In this document: positions 31,866 to 44,065 of the stretch, in pieces
Layout: each line of letters starts with the position of its first letter
How positions within the stretch are numbered: the first letter of the stretch is position 1
DNA from: Dipteronia dyeriana
Taxonomy: Eukaryota; Streptophyta; Magnoliopsida; Sapindales; Sapindaceae
DNA: 64,000 nt
Direction: 5' to 3'
Assembly (NCBI GenBank): GCA_032871835.1
Contig: CM065296.1
Coordinates: forward strand, 18,951,501 to 19,015,500
Position numbers and translations under genes: made by a program
The notes under the pieces: generated by a model
Seen by the model: only the letters and a program-made list of their open reading frames with translations
Told to the model about the DNA's origin: nothing
Database searches by the model: none

Positions 31866-33458
31866 TGAAACAAATATTATGGTGTGTAATATTAATCTAG
31901 AACGCGGTGAATAAATTTTAATTAACTTTTACCCAATTTTTGTTAAGAGTCAAGTTGATGAAAATACCCCTATCTAGTTACAAAGATACCACAAGTGTAA
32001 TAAATGCGGAAATAGTATAAACACTTGAGATATACGTGGAAACCCTCCAAATGGGAAAAACCACGGGCTGATGAGTGCGCCACACTAGAACCTCGAATCC
32101 ACTAATGATAAAGGAATTACAACCTAATCCCGGTTTAATCCTCCAACTCTACTTAATCCCGGTATAAGTGAACCTAGTTCATCATGCTTGTGCTTTAAGC
32201 TACCTACTCCCGGAAGCAACACAAGTCTTACTTCTCAGTGAAGGGATAAAGTGTCCTAAATGAATATATGATGATATTCAATGAACAAACAAGGCTAGGA
32301 AACCCTATATGCTTATCTAGGATAATGAGATTACAATTAATGCTATCCTAGATATCAAGTGCTAAATGACATGTTCAAATAGCCTAGCTAAACATAGATC
32401 AATCAATCCTATGAAGCTATCACAATACAACACTTAATCATGTCATCACAACAATCTCTAATTTGTATCTAAAAATATTCTAAGAGAATACAATCAATTA
32501 AAGAGATGGTTTAGTAAGCAAAACACTTAACTTGTAAGAATATAGTGAAGAACTTACCAAACAATATGTGATGAAGCAGCCCTATCCATTGATGCACTCT
32601 AAATGAACTTAGATGATGCAAGATGAAGATTTAATGCACATGGGAATGCTTTGAGTGATTAAAAATGAGTTCTTGGAAGTGTTTTTCCTTTGAAATGTGT
32701 TCTAAGGAAGAAATGTGATATTCTGAACTCATACACGACCTTTAGGCATTGAGTTATATATATATAAGATCCAAACAAAGTGAGGTCGTTTTGAAAAAAA
32801 TGTTCCAGCTTCCTCAGTGTGAATTGGTGACGTGCACTGGTCGAGTAACGCATCACCAGTGCACAACCTATTTTTAAAACAGGCGCTGGAAGAGTGGTTC
32901 ATCCCAGTAGCGCAACACAAGCGCATATTCTCATGGAAGTTTGTGTTGGTGAGGCTGTGCTAGACGAGTAGCCTACCACAAGCGCACGCCCATATTTTTC
33001 AACAATGCACGGGTGCAGCAGCGCAGCTTAGTGGCACATGACTATCGGCGGTCCACAGTGAATGTTGCGCTGGTGAGGTGTGCTAGTCGAGTAGCGCACC
33101 ACCAGCGCAAGGCCTATTCTTCAACACTCAAATGCACAAAAACAATAAGTTCAAGAGTGATGAAATTGCATCCTATTTTAATGCCTAGCATGACATACAA
33201 CTTTCAAAGCAAGATGCAAATAGGTCAACTAGAGTCATTTAAACTAAAATGCACACAAGAAAACACTCAACATATAAGATCAATAGTTATGCATGAATAT
33301 GTGAGTATGTGCAACTATCTCTTCATAGTAAGTATGCACAAGAATTTTACCTTTGGTTCTTCTCCTCTTGAGGCCTTGAGAGTATAAGCTACCTTTATAT
33401 GAAACCCAACAATATGGTTGTTCACAAAATAAGCCAATCAACAAATGAGGACTTTTCA
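31866..33458 (-). repeat. Copia-B 5' LTR
   Basis: A 1593-bp LTR, plus-strand ends TGAAACAAATATT and GGACTTTTCA. It carries the stem-loop at 32034-32067, a TATA box near 32754-32764, and the GC-rich U3 array at about 32820-33115. The G-run motif near the end is damaged here (CTAGAACGCGGTGAATA). Frames such as 33013-33387 are LTR sequence. Confidence 0.92.
32034..32067 (-). promoter_or_regulatory. Shared LTR stem-loop (Copia-B 5' LTR)
   Basis: ACGTGG (32034-32039) to CCACGGG (32061-32067) with inner stem CCCTCC..TGGGA, identical to the 3' LTR copy. Confidence 0.65.
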
Positions 33459-34729
33459 GAAGAAACCCCAAGGCAGTTGACCAAGTTTTAAAAAAAAACT
33501 TAGAGAGAAAATCAATACCTTAGTTGATCTAGGTGTAGTCCCGTTTTTGTATGATTAGACACTAAAAAAAGCAGTAACATTAACTCAAAACTTCATAGAA
33601 AATATGGAGAATGAATAGATGAACACTCTCAACTTCGAATCACTCAAATCAGAGTTCAAATGAAGAAGTTATGGTATTTGGAAGGTGAAACAATCTAGAG
33701 AGAAAATTCTGCACACATGATTTGAATTTCTTCTTGGAATGAAATGTGAGAGGGAAGAGATTATAAAAGAGAGGGATAAGAATGAATTATGAAAAGACCA
33801 AAACACCCTTAAGAGCCCAAGAATGTATGCTGCCCGAGATGGCTTGTGGGCATCTCGGGGCAGCAAGCATTCTGTCCAGAGATGGCCACGCGCCATCTCG
33901 GGAAAGATTGCTTGGATGCAATCTTTTCCTCTCGCGCTCCCTTCGTGATCTGCGACCATTCTCCGGCCTCCAAACTCAGAATTCAAATCCGTTTGTGGAT
34001 TACGAACCATAAATCTCACACGGGCGTGGACATAAAGGATACTCAACCCAGAATATAATAATTTGACTCGATATAGAAAGACAAAGACAATGTATGAAAC
34101 ATGAGTTGAAAGTGTAGTATCTTTTGACTTTGAACTTGAAATCAATAGTATGAGTAACAGAAATGACTGGAACTCAATCAAGAATGATTTAAGACTAAAT
34201 CCAAGTTAAATATCCTTGTTATACAAACATATACACACATAAACATAATTCACGCTAGAATGCAATCTACATTGAGATAGTTTCCAATCATACATATTCC
34301 AAAACATTTTATTTCCAAACCAATGCATGATCATTCATCTTAAAGTGTGTGAATATGTTATACATGGTGCACAATGATGCAGGGACACATATGAATGTAT
34401 TGTATGTGTGTGCCTATAAAGGTGCACTATGATGTAGGGACACAAATGTATGATATATGTGTGTGTGCCTATAAATGTGCACAACTACTCAGGGACACAA
34501 ATGTATGATATGTGTGTGTGTGCTTAAGCATTGTAAGAGAAAGATAAGGTCTTAGTATGCCTTTGTAGAAACAAATTGCATCCTTTCTCTTTGAAGACTT
34601 CGAACTTGCTTTGACTTGTTGTTTCTTCTTCCTTGAAGCTTGAATCATCATGAACCTAAACAACTAAGTCATTACAAGTAAACATCATTTTGATATGGAA
34701 TTCATGCCAACACAAACTAAAACCTAACA
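33459..34729 (-). repeat. TR-GAG-2 3' LTR, second part
   Basis: Begins with the right GAAGA duplication (33459-33463) and continues the LTR interrupted at 24185, matching TR-GAG-1 from about 11700 onward (acccaaggcaattgacc). It holds the TATA region (about 33755), twin U3 inverted repeats (33833-33902) and the LTR end CTAAAACCTAACA at 34729. Two extra short duplications of 'gtgcac..agggacac' lie at about 34366-34500. Confidence 0.88.
33833..33902 (-). promoter_or_regulatory. Twin inverted repeats in U3 (TR-GAG-2 3' LTR)
   Basis: CCCGAGATG (33833-33841) pairs with CATCTCGGG (33851-33859) perfectly. The second pair, AGAGATGG with CCATCTCGGG (to 33902), is slightly damaged. The loop lacks the G-box seen in two other copies. 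Confidence 0.6.
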
Positions 34730-35197
34730 ATCTCCCCCTTTGGAAAATTCCATGTCAAAACACTATACATTTACTACAAATATAAAAATGAAGATAGGTC
34801 ACAAAATCACCCCCTGACATTACAATGAGTAAGATTCCTATAACTAATCTTCACCGACTCTTGAACTTCATCTTGATCTTCTCTTGAGGCAACCTACAAA
34901 TCATCTCAAAGCATAATGCATATACAAGAGGAAAAACAACAAATAGAAACATATAATATGGATAAGAATATACAATTAAGTCCACAAATACATATATCTC
35001 CCCCTCAATACATGCCAAATACAAGAATTCTTAACCAAATCTTAAGACAAATTATTACAAGCCACTGAAAGTCCAAAGGTTCACAAAAACAGCATAAAAA
35101 AGAAACTAAGTAACTAGCAATTCATAACAACTCTTTCTCCCCCTTTTTGACATGAAATGATGCCAAAAGGTATGAAACATACCATGAGACTCAAATA
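34730..35197 (-). other. TR-GAG-2 polypurine tract and non-coding interval
   Basis: The minus strand reads CCAAAGGGGGAGAT next to the LTR end at 34729. The following 450 bp hold no coding frame but two more G-rich tracts (minus strand, about 35003 and 35145) of the same type. Confidence 0.7.
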
Positions 35198-36256
35198 CTA
35201 GCTACTAGATCCACCAAAGAAAGATGTGCGTGTAGTTGACCTAACATAATGTTTGACAGGTGGTCTTGAACTTGATGCAATACACTCCTCCAACTCTTTT
35301 ATTCTAGAATCTTGTTTTTCAACTATAGCACTAAGCTCATCAACCTTCTTCTTCAAATGCAAAGCCCAATCCGGAAGAATGTTTATGCTAGTCTCTTGAC
35401 AATCAACTTGTGAACTAAAAAGTCCAAAAGTATCACATGTCTTACCCTTATCCTTATATGACATGTATGACACACGTTTATCACTATACTTTTCCAAGGG
35501 TTGTACCAACATATCATCTCCACTACTTTGAACACCATGAGCTAAACACAAAGAAGTTATAAACCCTGGTAATGCGAGCTTCTTATCTCCTCTAGTTGAG
35601 AAAGCTGTATTATCCAAATAAAACATAAGCAAATCCCCAAGGTTTATTGGTTGATTAGTCACTAAGGCATATATTATTTTGATATTGTCTTTATTCAACT
35701 CGGTTGAATTCGAAGATCCAATAATATTTGTGCAAATGAAAAGATGCCAAAATGCACTTGCCTTAGTTAACTCATGTTGAATAATATATGCTCTACCTTT
35801 CCACTCAAAAGAAGCATTGTCACATAGAGTTCTACCCATGATATTAAAATTCTCAATGATATCAACATCAAGAAAGTTTGAATCAATGTCACTAGATAGC
35901 CCAAGAAACTTGTTAATGTTTACCGGGTTAACTCTAAACACAACACCCCTAACATCCATCAAAGCATCCAATAAGGTGGCTCTCTCTCTATATTCATGAT
36001 AAAATTCTCTAACAATAGTGTCATTCACTATTCCTAGCATGCTCACCCAAGATTCCCAATTTCTATCCTTAATGCATTTAAGAACATAAGAATCTTTATA
36101 TTTACCTAAGTCAATGCCTCTCTCTTGAAATATCTTCTTAGTTGCAAAAATCCCTGAATCCTTTGACCTTAAAGCTTTGGATCCCTTTGAGGTAGACTTG
36201 GCTTTCACAATGGGATCCGATTGATTTCCACTTCCGGTAACCTTAGTTCTTCCTAT
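35198..36256 (-). pseudogene. TR-GAG-2 ORF-X, open frame but start codon lost
   Basis: This is the best preserved copy of ORF-X: 336 codons without interruption from 36208 to 35198. By comparison with TR-GAG-1 the original start was at 36256, where ATG is now ATA (plus-strand CAT became TAT). Features in order: RGIDLGKYKD, W-x-S, VREFYHEYRE, VRGVVFRVNPVNINKFLG, a middle region with WHLFICTNIIG and LGDLLMFYLDN, an acidic/Lys-rich stretch, a predicted coiled coil (LKKKVDELSAIVEKQDSR), and the tail SFFGGSSS. The EFY...RGV...IN-F pattern resembles the plant 'putative transposon protein' domain (Transposase_32-like) and the extra ORF of Athila-2. There are no membrane segments. Function unknown. 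Confidence 0.7.
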
Positions 36257-37898
36257 TTGTTCTTGTGAAATAAGATGCTATATACATACAACAAAAGTGA
36301 ATGAAAGACAAAACAAACATATTAGTCACAAATTTATAAACATAATGACATATGACTTAAGAATGAATCATCATGCAAGATAAAGATAGTGAGTAATATT
36401 TTACAAGTATCATTAAGTCAAAATATGCCAACATGTAACAAAATGAAGCATGTGAACATATCATAAAAGAGAACAATGCTCCCCCTTGATAAATGCCATG
36501 ACTATGATTCATGATAGCATAAGTTTCACAAGGAAGTTCACACAATCACACATTCAAGCAATTTAAAGAAATATCAACAAAATAAGCTTCATATGCTAAG
36601 AGAGATACACAAAGATTTTTTAAGTTCTCTCATAATTCTTCAACAATTGGAAAGATATCATCATACTCATAAACAAAGTGTGTGTGAGAGATATGCTTCA
36701 AATATATATCAAGAAGTAGTTTGATAATCAACATGCAAACACTTTCCAACAACTTTTTATCTTAAGCTTTTTCCATAAAAAGTCAAACCGATTATCATCC
36801 GGAATTTTTTCTTTTAAGAGAATAGATTTTCAACATATAAGCGTGTGTGTGCGTCATCCCATTTCTGTTTTTTAACTAAACTCCTTTTTAATCCTTCCTC
36901 CTTTTCTTTTTAGTCTTTGAATCAAAGATTATTTATTTATTTATTTCATTTCAACACATCTTTGATTTTTCCATTTTTTTTTACATAAACAAAAATTCAC
37001 TTCATGACGGCTTTCACTCATCACAATGGTGTAGCCCTTTCCAACATTAGGTAGCTTTCACATCCAAGGTGTGTAGCCCTTTTCGTAAAGGTGCTCATTG
37101 AGTTCTATGTAATTGCCGAAGCAAAATGGATACTAACCATAGGTCATTTTAAATGTACTTAAGCATAAAAACTTCAAGATGTATCCAAGGTTTACATATT
37201 AGTAAACTCAACCTACTAGCAAAACATATAAGAGAAGCAAGATGCAATTTTTAGAAAACCAAGATTTTATGCCTCATAAGTACATGATCTAAGAGCAATA
37301 AGTAGAGACTTATTCAAGATCATTACTTCTCTAATGAGTAGCTTTCAAAGAATATGAAGCTCATATTTTCAAAAGTAATGCCACTCAATATACCAAACAC
37401 AAACAATCATCAAAGTTAAGATTAATGTGAACAATATCACAATTAGATCCTAAAATAGCAAATGTCAATGAGAACCATATGTATACTATACAAAATTCTC
37501 TAATATGACATGCTATGAGATGTATGTCAAAAATTGAGTCAAAAGATGAATATCTAAGAGAATATGCATTTGAGTATAGAGATACCTTTTTGCACATTAT
37601 ATTCACCAAATATCATACTTCCGCCTTTTTTAAAAGCACTCTTGCCGTGAATGTCCTCATGACACCAAGTTGACGATGTGTCACAACAATAGTATAAAAA
37701 GCATAATATCTCAACTCAATCAACACATATAACATGAGAACTTCTTCAAAGTTAATCAATAAATTTTGACCATCATAACAATCATGATGTGAGATAACCA
37801 AGTTCATATCAATACATGGAGTATTCAAAGCTAGCAAGCAAGAATTCTCAACACATTTGATATATAGCCTCAAAGCTATCTCACATGTGCTTCTTATA
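36257..37898 (-). other. TR-GAG-2 non-coding interval between gag and ORF-X
   Basis: About 1.6 kb without pol motifs, homologous to 14393-15930. Short frames (36357-36545, 37385-37609, 37613-37918) lack domains. It has a (TTTA)n-like run near 36928-36944. Confidence 0.7.
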
Positions 37899-39951
37899 TT
37901 AGTGATAAGAGCACTCACCCTTGAACCACTTGTTCTTGGGTGTACTTACACAAACATTTCCAATATCATCCTTGACAACAATGTTAAATCTAGAGTAATG
38001 TCCTTCAATGACTTGATTAACAATAATATCATTAACACACTCTTCCTTAACATTTTCAATACAAGCTTTGTCAAGTTGAACAAGATTAGAATTCTTTCTA
38101 CTCCATTACTTTTTCTCATGCTTAGGAAAATTATCATGTTTCTGAACTTTCAAGGCCTTAGCATGTTCAAGTTGAAGTTTAATCTCCTTATCCATAGATT
38201 CATTTCCTAATTTGCATTTTTCAATATATTTATAACACCTAAGCTTAATGTGACCTATTGTGTTGTAATAATGGCAAATTGGAATAAAAGATGAGATTGT
38301 ACCTTTTAGAGTTGAACTAGCTTCACTAGGAGTTTGCAAAGATACCTTGTTCGCAAACTTTTTCTTGGCTTTTGATCTTCTCTTCTTGTGTGGTTTCTTA
38401 TCAATCACGACTTCATCAAAGTATGTAGGAAGTGGTGCTTCCAAGAGCTCCTCTTCAACTACCAAGTTGTCTTCACCACTATGAGATTTAACAAGATTCC
38501 TAACACTAGACACACTAACCGAATCATTCACTAAATCCTTGATAGCCTCCTTAGTCGTGTCTATCTCTTCCATCAGTTCTTGTTCTCTCTTCTTCAAAGA
38601 AGATATCACATCATCCTTCTCAAGGTTAATCATTTCAAGTTCTCTAAACTTCTTCATAATATCACCTTTTTCACCAAGAAGTCTACGAGTAACAACCACA
38701 AACTCATCTAGTTACTTTTTGATCAAATCATCCTTCTCAACTACTTCTCTTTGAGCATTGTCTCTATCTTCTTTAAGCTTTTCTATCTTTTTCAACAACT
38801 CAAGATTAGTAGGAATGGAACTAGATCATCCATCATGATTTGCATCAAGAATCTTGTTCAAAGATATTGTACTACCAACATCTAGTGAAGAATGAGAAGC
38901 CGTTAGAGCTACAAAGTTGCTCTCCAACTATTCATCACTTGAAGACTCACTACTAGAGCTCTCATTTTCACTAGAATTATCATAACTCCAAGTAGCCGCC
39001 AACACTTTGCCTTTCTTGTCTTTCTTAGATGGCTTATTGGTGCACTCACTAGCAAAGTGACCAAACCCTTGACAATTATAGCATTGAACCTCTTTCTTGT
39101 TCATGGCTGACTATTCTTCACAATCCTTGGAGATGATGTTCTCTTGACTCCTTTTTCCTTAGAAGACTTGCCTTTAGCTTTGGCATTCTTCTTTAGAAAC
39201 TTATTGAACCTTCTAACCAAGAGTGCCATTTGTTCATTTTCATCATCACTCTCCTCCTCAATAGCATTGAGAGCAATTCCCTTACTCTTGATCTTTGGCT
39301 TCAAGTACATCTCATAAGTTTGGAGAGACCCAAGCAACTCATCGATGTTCATACTATCCACATCCTTGCTTTCCTCAATGGCCGTCACCTTTGATTTAAA
39401 TCTCTTAGGAAAAGACCTAAGTATTTTCCAATTTAAACGCTCTTTTGAGATAGGTACTCCAAGTGCTTGACATTGGTTAGCTATGTTAAGAAGCCAGAAT
39501 TGGAAGTCTTCTAACTTTTCTTCCTCGCCCATACTTAAACCTTCAAATTGTGATGCCAACATTTGAATCCTTGATTTCTTCACCGCTAAGGTTCCTTCAT
39601 TAGTAACTTGGAGAGTATCCGAAGCTTCCTTTGCGGATTCAAGATTTTAGATGTAGGAGAAATGATCCCCATCAACTCCTCTAAAGATGGCAATCATAGC
39701 ACGATGGTGCCATTTTGCAACCTCAAACTCATTCGTTGTCCATTCACTTCTTGGCTTGAGTATCATGGTTCCATCCTCTAAAACCTTGGTAGGAGACTAT
39801 AACCTTCTTCCACTACCATCCAAGCGCTTTCATCAATAGAGTGGATGTAGGCTTTCTTCCTAAACTTCCAATACCCATAGTTAATGCCACGAAGTAATGG
39901 TGGCCTAGTATTTGAGACTCCTTCCGCCATTACATCATTTTGTAAACCCAT
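37899..39951 (-). pseudogene. gag: TR-GAG-2 gag, frameshifted
   Basis: Homologous to the TR-GAG-1 gag, from start ATG at 39951 (MGLQNDVMAEGVSNTRPPLL) to the stop at 37901-37899. It is broken by frameshifts between the start part (to about 39780), the middle (39583-39101) and the C-terminal half (38699-38106), plus further stops. Zinc knuckle 1 keeps the standard CYNCQGFGHFASEC form in DNA (about 39030-39090), but knuckle 2 reads CHYYNTIGHIKLRC, with a Cys changed to Tyr. The position of the nonsense codon of TR-GAG-1 is an intact TGG here. Confidence 0.8.
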
Positions 39952-40021
39952 GACTTCAAACGCCTTACAAAAACCGTGAAAGTATCGCCCAGAACTCACA
40001 CTAAGTGCAATCCAATGTCCT

Positions 40022-40033
40022 GCTCTGATACCA
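40022..40033 (-). other. TR-GAG-2 primer binding site (tRNA-Met)
   Basis: The minus strand reads TGGTATCAGAGC, two bases from the LTR end at 40036. Confidence 0.92.
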
Positions 40034-40478
40034 ATTGAAAATACAATCACAGTTAAATGCTAAAGGCTAACCTAGAGAGGGGGGTGAATAGGTTAAACAC
40101 CTTTTTCGACTCCCTTAGAAACAAACAAAAGTTTGTCCCTCTAGATTGCTTGTATCACAATATATATATTAATTAAAGATAATTAATCAATATATAAACA
40201 CAAGTAAAGTGTGATCCAAACAAGTAATTGTAACACATACACAATCTATATTATAAAAAGGAAGTCAACATATATAAAGAGTTCTATCCACAATACAAAT
40301 ATTAGAGAGATAGGGATAGAGAAAAGTTGACACAAGATATAACGAAGAGGAAACATCCACGGGCTAGCAGCCACCGGCAAACAAAATCCATTATGTAGAT
40401 AAGAAAAGTACAATCTCTCAAGTGACCTCTTCACCTAGAAACTACCCTCCTATCCTACTCGAGAAGTTGTCGCCCTAT

Positions 40479-40775
40479 GCTCAACAATCCGAGGCTTCAC
40501 ACCTCTTGTCAAGACTTCCTTGCTCACCTTATCCGGATCTTCACAACCCAAGGCAAGACTTCTTGCTCAACTATCCGAGTCTTCCCGACTCTAGTCAAGA
40601 CTTTCTTGCTCACCAATCCGATTTCTCCCAACTCTAGGCAAGAATTCTTGCTCGACTATCCAAGGCTTCACACCTCTAGCCAAGTCTTCCTTGCTCGACA
40701 ATCCGAGGCTTCACACCTCTTGCCAAGACTTCTTGCTCAACACCATAGGTCTCACACCTATTGTCAAGACTTCCT
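40479..40775. repeat. 42-bp minisatellite in TR-GAG-2 5' LTR
   Basis: Seven degenerate 42-bp units, as at 10773-11066. Confidence 0.85.
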
Positions 40776-41771
40776 TCTCACAAGGCATCTAGGTGATCAT
40801 GAATGCAAAACGTAAACAAGCACGCAACATAGAATGCTATGATCAAAGAATCCTATGGAAAATACTAGACATGAGCATGAATGCACAAATCGCATATAGT
40901 CTAGTTCATCATGCATGACTAGTCAATCTAGATTATGTAAGATATGATCAACATTAATCACAAACTAGATTCATGCATATATCTAAACTTGAATCACAAA
41001 ATATGATCAACAAATCACAAGATCAAGTTTAAATCACAAAAACCTAAAACATGCTAAAATCATATGACAATGTCAAATAGATCTAAGCATAAGTTCTAGA
41101 GTATATTCCAAATCATAGATTCAACAAATCACATGAATAGCTCAAAAGAACATAAGCACATGTATTATGTGAGAATTTCGGCCAAGAGAGCCTAATACAT
41201 GTGATGAACTATTTTTCACAAAATCAATCAATCAAAGATTACAAAATAGTCCTTGAATCAAAGCTGGCACAATGCAATCTTAAACATGTGATAACATAGG
41301 CAAAATCAAACCTAACTCAACATGAATGATTTCAATTGAAATTCAATCTAGCTTTGAAAGTGTTCAAAACACAAATCGAAACACTCACAATATACAAATA
41401 TATGTAGAAGAAGAAAACCCAAGGCAATTGACCAAGTTTTAAAAGAAAACTTAGAGAGAATTGATCTAGGTGCAGTCCCGTTTTATTATGATTAGACACC
41501 AAAAACAGCAGCAAAATTAACTTAAACCTTCAGAGAAAAGATGGAGTATGAATATATAAATACTCTTAACTTTGAATCACTCAAATCGGAGTTCAAATGA
41601 AGAAGTTATGGTGTTTGGAAGGTGAGAAAATCTAGAGAGAAAATTCTGCACACTTGATTTGAATTTCTTCTTGGAATGAAATGTGAAAGGGAAAGAGATT
41701 ATAAAGGAGAGGGATAAGATTGAATTTATGAAAAGACCAAAACACCCTTAAAAGCCCAAGAATGCATTCTT

Positions 41772-41841
41772 CCTGAGATTGCACGTGGGCATCTCGGGGC
41801 AGCAAGCATTCTGTCCCGAGATGGCCATGCGCCATCTCGGG
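41772..41841 (-). promoter_or_regulatory. Twin inverted repeats in U3 (TR-GAG-2 5' LTR)
   Basis: First pair CCTGAGATT / CATCTCGGG with CACGTG between. The second pair, CCCGAGATGG (41815-41824) with CCATCTCGGG (41832-41841), is perfect. Confidence 0.65.
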
Positions 41842-42212
41842 AAAGATTGCTTGGATGCAATCTTTTCCTCTAGCGCTCCCTTCGCGTTCTTCGACCGTTC
41901 TACGGCCTCTAAACTCGGAATTTGAATCCGTTTACGGATTACAAACCATAACTCTCACACGGACATGGAAATATAAGATACTCAACCCAGAATATAATAA
42001 TTCAACTCGATATACGAAGACGAAGACAATGTATGAAACATTAGTTAAAAGTGTAGTATCTTTTGACTTTGAACTTAAAATCAATAGTATGAGTAACCAA
42101 AATGACCAGAACTCAATCAAGAATGATTTAAAAATAAATCCAAGTTCAATATCCATGTTATACAAACATATACACACACAAACACAATTCACACTAGAAT
42201 GCAAACTACATT

Positions 42213-44065
42213 GAATAAGTCCGCTATGAAGTCTTTTTGCTTCCAACATTCTTTTTGCTTCCAGGTTCGGTTCTGTGAACTCCGCTATGAAGTCTTCCAC
42301 CGTTTGTCCTTTGAGGGAAGTTCTAGGGACACAATGAATATCGAATTCACTCAACTCGATTGCCCATTTAATAAGTCTTCCTGATATCTCTGGTTTTTGT
42401 AGGATTTGTCTTAATGGGCAATTGGTGAGAACCTGGATTGTATGAGCCTAAAAGTATGGTCTCAGCTTTTTTGCTGCTGAAACCAATGCTAAGGCTATCT
42501 TCTCTGCCTGTGAGTATCTGGTCTCGGCCGGTAGGAGTGCCTTGCTTGTATAATACACTGGTTTCTACACTCCATCTTCTGTCCTGACAAGAACTGAACT
42601 TGCTGCGAGCTCGGTTATTGATAGATACAGTTGAAGTATTTCCCCTTTTTATGGTTTTGAGAGGATGGGAGCTTGCCCCAAGTATTCTTTTATTTTTAAG
42701 AATGCCTGCTCGCACTCTTTATTCCACTCTAGGCCTTTCCCTTTTTTTTATTACTTTGAAGAAAGGCGCGCATCTGTCTGTAGCCATTGAGATGAATCTT
42801 CCCAAGGAGGCTAAACACCCTGTTAAGCGTTGTACCTCTTTCAATGTTTTAGGTAAAGTCATTTGTTGCAAAGCCTAGATCTTCTCTGGATTAACTTCGA
42901 TTCCTCTTTGATGGACTTGAAAACCCAAGAATCATCCCGAGTGGACTCGAAATAAACATTTGCATGGGTTTAATTTCATCTGATATCTTCTTAATACATC
43001 AAATGTCTCTCGGAGGTCGCGGGCATGGTCATCTGCTGATACGCTTTTAGTTAACATGTCGTCAATGTACACTTCAATGTTCCTTCCTATTTGCCGAGTG
43101 AAGATCTTGTTGACCAACCTTTGGTACGTGACTCCTGCATTTTTTAAACCGAAGGGCATTACTGTGTAGCAATATAAACCCTGATCCGTTGTGAAAGCTG
43201 TTTTTTCTTCATCAGCTTTGTTCATCCGGATCTGATTGTATCCCGAGTAAGCATCCATGAAGCTGAGCAGTTCATGACCTGCTGTGGCATCCACCAGCTG
43301 ATCTATTCTTAGGAGTAGGAAGCTGTCCTTTGGACATGCCTTGTTTAGATCCGTGAAATCTACGCACATCCTCTATTGTCCATTTTTCTTCTGGACGAGA
43401 ACTACGTTGGCGACCCACTGGGGGTAGCTGACTTCTCTGATTGATCCCGTCGCTAGTAGCTTTTCCACCTCTTGTTTGATTGCTTGACTTCTTTTACGAT
43501 TGAACGATCTTCTCTTTTGTACTACCGATTTGGCATTCGGGCTAACTGCGAGGTGGTGGGATATTATTCGGGCATCTATTCCGATCATATCTTCTTGACT
43601 CCAGGCGAACACATCTTTGTATTCTCTGAGCAAATTGGTCAATTCTCGCTTGATTTTTTCTTTGAAGTTGGCCCTGATCTTGACTTTCCTGTCCGGTTTG
43701 TCTTCTTCGAGTAGTATTTCGACCACTTCTGTCTTGTATTCATTCGAGCCCTCCCTTGGATCTAGTTTGAATGATAAGGATTCTTCACACTCATTTGGCT
43801 GCATTATGGTGCACACTTGTTCGGCATCATGCTTGTCTCTGTATACCGACAGGTTTGCCCTTCGGACCATCTCTTGGGATCCCTTGACTATCCCAACCCC
43901 TTGTTCTGTTGGGAACTTGATCATTAATACGTAAGTGGCCGTCACGGCTCTTGTTTTATTCAGGAATGGCCGACCTAATAACGTATTATACGGCCAATTA
44001 TCCAAATCAACTACCACGAAGTCGAGCAGGACAGTCTTCTGGTATGGTGTCGTTCCGATCTTCAC
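42213..44065 (-). pseudogene. pol: Gypsy-C reverse transcriptase and first RNase H (decayed)
   Basis: The frame starting at 44065 covers the protease-RT linker and RT fingers. A TAG at 43372-43370 stands where NGKW-R is expected (Trp codon). Downstream in the same frame, RT shows CVDFTDLNKACPKDS, SFMDAYSGYNQI, MPFGLKNAGVTYQRLVN and the catalytic YIDDML. The RNase H part (about 42880-42213) is out of frame in places, but SEFDIHCVPRTSLKGQ and EDFIAEFTE mark its end. The plus-strand frames over this area are shadows. Confidence 0.82.

Larger units (their letters stand above)
24186..33458 (-). mobile_element. Copia-B: complete SIRE-like Ty1/Copia element, inactive
   Basis: A 9.27-kb element on the minus strand with LTRs 24186-25765 and 31866-33458, a tRNA-Met primer site, a polypurine tract and gag-pol in the Copia order (gag, protease, integrase, RT, RNase H). 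A perfect 5-bp duplication GAAGA flanks it, inside the 3' LTR of TR-GAG-2, which makes it the youngest insertion in this nest. Over the first 180 bp its LTRs differ at about 9-10 positions, fewer than in TR-GAG-1. Several stops and at least two frameshifts make it non-autonomous today. Confidence 0.93.
22815..42212 (-). mobile_element. TR-GAG-2: second copy of the gag-only element, split and truncated
   Basis: This is a minus-strand element of the same family as TR-GAG-1. Its 3' LTR is 22815-24185 plus 33459-34729, interrupted by Copia-B. The interior is 34730-40035 (ORF-X and gag, no pol). Its 5' LTR starts at 40036 but stops at about 42212, roughly 450 bp short of the expected end, at an abrupt junction with Gypsy-C. 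The left flank GTTCT (22810-22814) would be its target duplication; the right one is lost. It carries the primer site TGGTATCAGAGC (40033-40022) and the polypurine tract. Confidence 0.85.
40036..42212 (-). repeat. TR-GAG-2 5' LTR, truncated
   Basis: Starts TGAAAATACAATC. The 42-bp array is at 40479-40775. The stem-loop half is deleted at about 40340, as in the 3' LTR. The twin U3 inverted repeats are at 41772-41841, with a G-box CACGTG in the first loop. Homology with the other LTRs ends at gcaaactacatt (about 42212); the last ~450 bp of U3 are missing and Gypsy-C sequence follows. Confidence 0.88.
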
